Assembly (NCBI GenBank): GCA_028697875.1
Contig: JAQVEQ010000034.1
Location: forward strand, 1 to 18,470
Length of the DNA stretch: 18,470 bases
DNA from: Novosphingobium sp.
GTDB lineage: Bacteria; Pseudomonadota; Alphaproteobacteria; Sphingomonadales; Sphingomonadaceae
Direction of reading: 5' to 3'
A model generated the notes under the pieces. That model made no database searches and was not told the origin of the DNA. It was given only the letters and a program-made list of their open reading frames with translations. The position numbers were made by a program, and so were the translations under genes. How positions within the stretch are numbered: position 1 is the first letter of the stretch; every line of letters starts with the position of its first letter. Shown here in pieces: positions 14,150 through 18,470 of this stretch.

Positions 14150-15742
14150 TCAGGGCAGATTTTTTTGCCCCAGGGCGATTTCGCGGCCGATGCCGATGGC
14201 GTCGAGGAACGCGGCATCGTGGCTGACGACCAGCAAGGCCCCGTCCCATCCGGCCAGCGCCCGTTCCAGTTCGGCTATCGCATCGAGGTCGAGATGGTTG
14301 GTCGGCTCGTCGAGAATCAGCAGCTGCGGCACTTGCGGGCCGGAGCAGACGATGGCCAGCCCGGCCCGCAGTTTCTCACCCCCGCTCAAGGTCCCGGCGG
14401 GCCGCAAGGCGTCGCGATTGCGGAAAGCGAAGCGCGCCAGCACATCGTGCGCACGATTGGCAGTTATTTCAGGGTGATGGGTGCGGATATTGCCGACCAG
14501 CGTGAGATCGGGATCGAGCAGTTCGACGTGCTGGTCCAGCATCGCGACGGCACCGGGTGCCCGGCTCACCGCACCGGACGACGGCTCGGCCAGGCCCGCC
14601 GCGACCCGCAATAGCGTAGTCTTGCCGCTGCCGTTCGGCCCGGCAAGCGCGACCCGTTCGGGACCGGCAAGGGACAGGGTCAGCGGCCCGGCGATCCGCC
14701 TGCCGTCCCGTTCGACCGCCACGTCCCGCATGGCAAGGACAGTTCGATTGGCGGGCAGCCCGCTCGGCGGCAGGGCGATTGCCAGCGGCGTGACGATTTC
14801 CACCTGCCGCCGCGCGGTATCGAGCGTCTCGCGCGCCTCGGTTGCCTGACGCCCGGCCAGTACGCGATTGCCGGCGGCGGTGTGTTCCGCCCGCTCGCGC
14901 CGCTTGTCCAACAGGATCTTCGGCTGGTCGCCGCGCGCCCGCACCGCGCGCCCGGTCTTGTCGCGCCGGGCCTGCCGTTCGGCCTGGCGCTGCGCCGCCC
15001 CGGCCTGCCGGTCCACGGCCCGCTTCGCCCGGTCGAGTTCCGCCTGTGCCCGCTCGCGCGCCGCATCGCGTGCCTCGGCAAAGCTGGACCACCCGCCGCC
15101 ATGCACTGTCACGCCGACGGGGGTAAGTTCCACGATCCGGTCCATGCCTTCGAGCAAGGCGCGGTCATGGCTCGCCACCAGCACACCGCCGCGCCAGCCG
15201 CGCAGCAGGGCATGGATCGCCTCACGCCCTTCCCGGTCGAGATTGTTGGTCGGTTCGTCCAGCAACAGCAGGTCGGGCGCTTCCAGCAGCAGGCGCGCCA
15301 GACCAAGGCGAGTCCGCTCCCCGCCGCTCAGCCCCGCGACCTGCCGCCCGGCCGCCATGCCCGCAAGGCCCACGGCGGCCAGCGCGTCGTCCAGCCTTTG
15401 CGGCAAGTCCCATTGCGCAAGAGCGGCATCGCCCATCGTGCCCTCCCCCGCTTCGAGCCGGGCCATGGCGTCGAGCGCGGCAGAAATGCCCAGCGCATCG
15501 GCAACGCCGCCCGCAGCGGGAAGCACCTGATGCAGCCGGCCCGCCGTTCCGTGGCGCGAGACTGCGCCAGACGCGGGCTCGCGCAGCCCGGCCGCGATTG
15601 CCAGCAGCGTGGACTTGCCCGCGCCGTTGCGGCCGACCAGCCCGGTCCGCTCGCGCCCCAGCGCAAGCGTCAGTCCGGAAAAAAGCGGAGTCCCGTCAGG
15701 CCGGGAGGCGGAAACGCAGTCGAACGTAAGCAGGGAAGACAT
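14150..15742 (-). CDS. ABC-F family ATPase (duplicated ATP-binding cassette, no membrane domain)
   Basis: Soluble ribosome-associated ATPase type, 530 residues. Cassette 1: Walker A GRNGAGKST 37-45, signature LSGGERTRLGLARLLL 138-153, Walker B LLLLDEPTNNLD 158-169, H-loop SHD 191-193. An Arg/Ala/Gln-rich helical linker spans about 222-315. Cassette 2: Walker A GPNGSGKTT 368-376, signature LSGGEKLRAGLA 452-463, Walker B LLILDEPTNHLD 474-485, SHD 507-509. All catalytic glutamates are present. ABC-F proteins rescue or tune ribosomes and some give antibiotic protection; which kind this is cannot be told. The ATG at 15742 lacks a clear ribosome site; a TTG at 15769 is an alternative. It lies between rnhB and ccrM. 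Confidence 0.92.
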   Translation of the reverse strand: MSSLLTFDCVSASRPDGTPLFSGLTLALGRERTGLVGRNGAGKSTLLAIAAGLREPASGAVSRHGTAGRLHQVLPAAGGVADALGISAALDAMARLEAGEGTMGDAALAQWDLPQRLDDALAAVGLAGMAAGRQVAGLSGGERTRLGLARLLLEAPDLLLLDEPTNNLDREGREAIHALLRGWRGGVLVASHDRALLEGMDRIVELTPVGVTVHGGGWSSFAEARDAARERAQAELDRAKRAVDRQAGAAQRQAERQARRDKTGRAVRARGDQPKILLDKRRERAEHTAAGNRVLAGRQATEARETLDTARRQVEIVTPLAIALPPSGLPANRTVLAMRDVAVERDGRRIAGPLTLSLAGPERVALAGPNGSGKTTLLRVAAGLAEPSSGAVSRAPGAVAMLDQHVELLDPDLTLVGNIRTHHPEITANRAHDVLARFAFRNRDALRPAGTLSGGEKLRAGLAIVCSGPQVPQLLILDEPTNHLDLDAIAELERALAGWDGALLVVSHDAAFLDAIGIGREIALGQKNLP

Positions 15743-15797
15743 CGGGCACCATGGAAACAGCGTGGACAATCGGGCGGATTTCCGTGCTGTTGTTCAT
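15696..15797 (-). CDS. Possible leader ORF overlapping the ABC-F start
   Basis: A 33-codon frame starting MNNSTEIRPIVHAVSMVPDV, preceded by GAGAGAG ten bases before its ATG. It begins 55 bases upstream of the ABC-F ATG and ends 46 bases inside that gene in another frame. Because the ABC-F start has no good ribosome site of its own, coupling or attenuation is conceivable. I know no homologue, and chance cannot be excluded. Confidence 0.25.
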   Translation of the reverse strand: MNNSTEIRPIVHAVSMVPDVFPAYVRLRFRLPA

Positions 15798-15839
15798 GAT
15801 GCGAGTACTCTCTCGTTACGTCTGCGAGCGGCGTTCCTA

Positions 15840-16454
15840 TCAGATCAGGCTGAGTTGCGCCACCGGGGCGAAGCTGCGGCGGTGGAACGGGGTGGGGCCG
15901 TGCAGGCGCAGCGCCTCCATATGCTCCTTCGTGCCGTAGCCCATGTTCCGTTCCCAGCCGTAATGCGGATGCTTGAGCGCGGCCTCGCGCATCAGGCGGT
16001 CGCGGTGTTCCTTGGCCAGGATCGAGGCGGCCGAAATGCACGGTTCCAGCCCGTCGCCGCCGACCAGCGGGCGGGCGGGCCAGCGCCAGCCGTCGCAGCG
16101 CCCGGCAGGGGTGAGATTGCCGTCGATCAGCGCCAGTTCCGGATCGCCGCCCAGTTCGGCGCACAGCCCCGCCATCGCCCGGGTCATGGCCAGCATGGTC
16201 GCGGCGAAGATGTTGAGCCGGTCGATCTCCTCGACCTCGGCAATGCCGAGCGCCCAGCGGCAAGTGCCCTTGATCTCTTCTTCCAGCACCGCCCGGCGCC
16301 TGGCCGAAAGCTTCTTCGAATCGTCGAGCCCGGCGGGCGCGCCCCGGCCCAGCACCGCGGCAGCGGCCACGACCGGCCCGGCAAGCGGGCCACGGCCCGC
16401 CTCGTCCACCCCGGCGACGACTCCCTGCAATGCGGCGAAGAACAGCTTGCCCAT
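15840..16454 (-). CDS. rnhB: Ribonuclease HII
   Basis: Cleaves the RNA strand of RNA-DNA hybrids and excises single ribonucleotides from DNA. The 204-residue protein has all four catalytic acids: D17 and E18 in GVDEAGRGPLAGPVVAAA, D111 in ALIDGN, and D152 in SILAKEHRDRLM. The segments LDDSKKLSARRR (43-54) and HPHYGWERNMGYGTKEH (162-178), with the conserved glycine-tyrosine turn, complete the family pattern. I chose the ATG at 16454; a TTG six bases upstream is also open, and neither has a strong ribosome site. It is the first of the minus-strand genes leading to ABC-F and ccrM. Confidence 0.96.
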   Translation of the reverse strand: MGKLFFAALQGVVAGVDEAGRGPLAGPVVAAAAVLGRGAPAGLDDSKKLSARRRAVLEEEIKGTCRWALGIAEVEEIDRLNIFAATMLAMTRAMAGLCAELGGDPELALIDGNLTPAGRCDGWRWPARPLVGGDGLEPCISAASILAKEHRDRLMREAALKHPHYGWERNMGYGTKEHMEALRLHGPTPFHRRSFAPVAQLSLI

Positions 16455-16537
16455 GGGCAAGCGTCATCGGCGCGCGGGGCCGATCGTGACAAGGGACCTA
16501 TGGTGAATATCCACGCCTGCGTGGACGGCATGGCCGC

Positions 16538-17449
16538 TCAGGCCGGGGCGAGTCCCGGATCGATGCCCGTCTTCGCGATCGAAACGTCCCACAGGCGCCG
16601 TGCCTCGGCATCGTCGGTCGCCGTCTTCTTGCGCTTGGCGACGCCGGAGGGTCCGCGCATTTCGCCCAGTCCCTGCGGGCCGTAATACTGCCCCGGCTCC
16701 ACGTTCGGATCGGTCGCCGCCTGCAAGGTCGGCCAGGCGCCCATGTCCGCCGTGTTGAGCAGGAGCTTGCCGAACAGCTTCATGAAGATCTCGAAACTCT
16801 TGGAATGGCGCATCAGCTCGGTCGCCGCGACCCCGGGATGGCAGCCCACCGCCATGACCGGGGTTCCCGCCGCGCGCAGCCGCTTGTCCAGTTCGTACAG
16901 GAACAGGGCATTGGCGAGCTTGCTGTCGGCGTAACGCTGCGAAGTCTTGTAGCTCTTGTTCGCGTCGAGATCGTCCCAGTCGATCTTGCCGAAATTGTGG
17001 GCAAGGCTGGCAGTGACGACCACGCGCGAACCGGGCGTTTCGGCCAGCTTGGGCAGCAGCAGCGCGGTCAGCGCGAATGTGCCGAAGTGGTTGACGCCCA
17101 GCTGCGGCTCGAACCCTTGCGCGGTGTGGACCAGCGGCGGGTACATCACGCCCGCGTTGTTCACCAGCGCATCGATGCGCGGTTCGTCCGCCGCCCGTTC
17201 GGCGGCAGCGCGCACGCTGGCGAGATCCGCCTGGTCGAGCGGGAGGAAAGCCAGGTCGGCCCCCGGCGTCGCGGCGCGGATCCGCTCCATCGCGGCGTTC
17301 GCCTTGTCTTCGTTGCGGCAGGCGAGCACCACGCGCGCGCCGTGCGCCGCCAGGACCGAACTGGCCGAAAAGCCGAGCCCCGCGTTCGCCCCGGTCACGA
17401 TGAAACACTTGCCCGCCTGCGGCGGCACGTCGGCCGCTGTGAATGCCAT
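16538..17449 (-). CDS. SDR-family oxidoreductase (retinol dehydrogenase-like)
   Basis: Classical short-chain dehydrogenase, 303 residues. Cofactor motif TGANAGLG at 19-26, then the CRNEDKAN stretch at about 44-51 whose Arg suggests NADP. NNAG at 97-100, catalytic S148 (VTASLA), Y173 and K177 (RYADSKLAN). The order N-S-Y-K is intact, with LGVNHFGTFALTALLLPKL giving the catalytic Asn. The long C-terminal part (GQYYGPQGLGEMRGPSG) and overall form resemble retinol dehydrogenase, WWOX and protochlorophyllide-reductase-like SDRs; the substrate is unknown. GGGAG ten bases before the ATG supports the start. It is divergent from the GNAT gene and an inverted repeat lies in the shared upstream region. 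Confidence 0.93.
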   Translation of the reverse strand: MAFTAADVPPQAGKCFIVTGANAGLGFSASSVLAAHGARVVLACRNEDKANAAMERIRAATPGADLAFLPLDQADLASVRAAAERAADEPRIDALVNNAGVMYPPLVHTAQGFEPQLGVNHFGTFALTALLLPKLAETPGSRVVVTASLAHNFGKIDWDDLDANKSYKTSQRYADSKLANALFLYELDKRLRAAGTPVMAVGCHPGVAATELMRHSKSFEIFMKLFGKLLLNTADMGAWPTLQAATDPNVEPGQYYGPQGLGEMRGPSGVAKRKKTATDDAEARRLWDVSIAKTGIDPGLAPA

Positions 17450-17509
17450 GTTTTCCAATCTCCCCTGCGGCAGGCCCATGCAGGCCTGCCCTGTCCTGCG
17501 GACATAGCG

Positions 17510-17538
17510 TTTCGGTACGTTCCTGTCTCGTACTGAAA
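17510..17538. promoter_or_regulatory. Inverted-repeat operator between the SDR and GNAT genes
   Basis: TTTCGGTACG (17510-17519) and CGTACTGAAA (17529-17538) are inverted with nine of ten bases matching and a nine-base gap. The size and symmetry fit a dimeric repressor such as a TetR-type protein. It lies 60 bp upstream of the SDR start and 71 bp upstream of the GNAT start. Confidence 0.6.
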
Positions 17539-17609
17539 TTGTCCGGAACGATTCCTGCCACAGCTTTCGATTGCCAGCGGCGCGGGGCTCGCTTATCCGC
17601 GCGCGACCC

Positions 17610-18119
17610 ATGGCCGACCTAATTCCCCTTGCCGATATCGATCCCGCCCTCGTCGAGGAATTGCTCGACCGCGCCTTCGAGCCCGAACGGCACAAGCGCA
17701 CGGCCTATCGCATCCGCGAGGGGATGGACTGGCTGCCGGGCCTCAGCTTCGCCGCGCTGGACGACGACGGCTATCTCGTCGGCACGATCCAGTCCTGGCC
17801 GGTCGCGCTGACCGACCCTGCGGGCCGCGCCCACCCGATGGTAATGGTCGGCCCGGTCGCGGTCGTGCCCGAACACCAGGGCGAAGGCTATGGCAAGGCA
17901 CTGATGATGGCGCTCATCGGCGCGCTGGACGAACGCGCCCCGCTGCCTCTCGTGATGATCGGGGACGAAAGCTACTACGGCCGCTTCTTCGGCTTCACCG
18001 CCTCGCCCACCCAGCGCTGGAGGGCTCCCGGCCCGGTCGATCCCAAGCGGCTGCTGGTCCGCTGCGACAATCCCGCGGTTCTCCCGCGCGAAGGCATGCT
18101 GGGGCCTTGGCGGGGCTGA
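17610..18119 (+). CDS. GNAT-family N-acetyltransferase (YhbS-like)
   Basis: Acetyl-CoA-dependent acyltransferase, 169 residues. The acetyl-CoA pyrophosphate loop is GPVAVVPEHQGEGYGKALMMALI at about 81-103, with the Q-x-x-G-x-G pattern at Q90, G93 and G95. The preceding strand (GYLVGTIQSWPV) and the later VMIGDESYYGRFFGFTAS, with the YYxRFGF-like element, place it near the YhbS group, whose acceptors are mostly unknown. The ATG at 17610 fits the fold start; the frame is open upstream to a TTG at 17571 that adds 13 residues with no family resemblance. The DUF1285 gene follows after 29 bases, so they may form one transcript. Confidence 0.9.
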   Translation: MADLIPLADIDPALVEELLDRAFEPERHKRTAYRIREGMDWLPGLSFAALDDDGYLVGTIQSWPVALTDPAGRAHPMVMVGPVAVVPEHQGEGYGKALMMALIGALDERAPLPLVMIGDESYYGRFFGFTASPTQRWRAPGPVDPKRLLVRCDNPAVLPREGMLGPWRG

Positions 18120-18148
18120 CCGCTTCTGGCATCGGGGTCCCCTGACCG

Positions 18149-18470
18149 ATGCCTTACGAACCGCCTCCCGACCTTGCCGCCCTCTCGCTGGAGGAAATCG
18201 CCGCTCTGGCCGACGCGCGCGATCTACCGCCGGTCGACCGGTGGCGGCCGGAACGCAGCGGCGACAGCCTGATGCGGATCGCGGCGGACGGGCGCTGGTT
18301 CCACGATGGCGGCGAAATCACCCGCCCGGCCATGGTCCGCGCCTTTTCCCGCCTGCTGTGGCGCGATGCGGCAGGACAGCACTGGCTGGTCACGCCGCAG
18401 GAAAAGCAGTCCATCGCAGTGGACGACGCGGCCTTTGTCGCGACCGACGTCGTGCGGCAGGGCGATGCCC
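18149..18470 (+). CDS. DUF1285 family protein, N-terminal part
   Basis: The first 107 codons are present and the window then ends. The protein starts MPYEPPPDLAALSLEEIA. The domain landmarks are MRIAADGRWFHDGGEITRPAMVRAFSRLLWRD at about 42-73 and HWLVTPQEKQSIAVDDAAFV at 78-97, which match the conserved core of DUF1285 (family members are about 180 to 200 residues). The function is unknown; structures in the family show a two-domain fold with no proven activity. It lies 29 bases after the GNAT gene on the same strand. Confidence 0.88.
   Translation, partial: MPYEPPPDLAALSLEEIAALADARDLPPVDRWRPERSGDSLMRIAADGRWFHDGGEITRPAMVRAFSRLLWRDAAGQHWLVTPQEKQSIAVDDAAFVATDVVRQGDA

Noticed and set aside
16510..16525. 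Hairpin after the SDR gene as an intrinsic terminator
   Set aside because: The six-bp stem with a CCTG loop is real, but no U-run follows on the minus strand.
17480..17489. GCAGGCCTGC palindrome as a regulator site
   Set aside because: A ten-base GC-rich palindrome in a stretch full of CAGG and CCTG words is expected by chance; the 17510-17538 repeat is far stronger.
1..18470. CRISPR arrays, tRNA or rRNA genes, insertion sequences, phage genes
   Set aside because: I found no repeat-spacer pattern, cloverleaf, transposase or terminal inverted repeats.

Overview
The window is 18.5 kb of GC-rich chromosomal DNA from an alphaproteobacterium, most likely of the order Sphingomonadales. The grounds are a CcrM-type GANTC methyltransferase, a split pntA1/pntA2/pntB transhydrogenase preceded by a 41-residue aa3-oxidase subunit IV gene, an entericidin gene behind an EcfG-type promoter, rare TTAA motifs placed in promoters, and a FolP with a long N-terminal extension. 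The assignment is inference from gene content. I recognise 20 protein genes, 18 of them complete, and no rRNA, tRNA, CRISPR array, insertion sequence or prophage.

Layout. 1-896 (+): 3' part of cpaF, the Tad/Flp pilus ATPase; the window seems to begin at a contig end carrying a few adapter bases. 992-1903 (+): EamA/DMT transporter. 1904-2255: the only gene-free stretch above 300 bases, with tandem repeats, hairpins and a general-stress (EcfG) promoter driving a small entericidin lipoprotein (2256-2384, +). 2407-3962 (-): BASS-family transporter translationally coupled to a DUF938 methyltransferase. 4024-5911 (-): dGTPase overlapping an atypical SDR. 5987-6682 (-): aspartate/glutamate racemase-like protein lacking one catalytic cysteine. 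6860-9901 (-): cox subunit IV-like gene, pntA1, pntA2 and pntB, ended by a strong intrinsic terminator. 10114-11538 (+): divergent NtrC-type response regulator with a GAFPGA loop, followed by a Pho-box-like motif and a terminator. 11696-13953 (-): ccrM overlapping folP. 14150-15742 (-): ABC-F ATPase with a possible overlapping leader ORF. 15840-16454 (-): RNase HII. 16538-17449 (-): SDR oxidoreductase, divergent from a GNAT acetyltransferase (17610-18119, +) across a 29-bp inverted repeat. 18149-18470 (+): 5' part of a DUF1285 gene.

How the parts may work together. Most genes are housekeeping: redox balance (pnt), folate (folP), nucleotide hygiene (dgt, rnhB) and cell-cycle methylation (ccrM). 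The notable content is regulatory. The ccrM leader combines a perfect DnaA box, five GANTC sites in 163 bp and a CtrA-like TTAA-N7-CTAAC site. A closely related 16-mer lies upstream of the NtrC-type regulator and a looser one upstream of the racemase, so a small CtrA-linked regulon is plausible. I saw no clearly new multigene system. The best leads are the ccrM control region, the EcfG-entericidin unit, the Pho-box/terminator element, the ABC-F leader ORF and the 17.5-kb operator.
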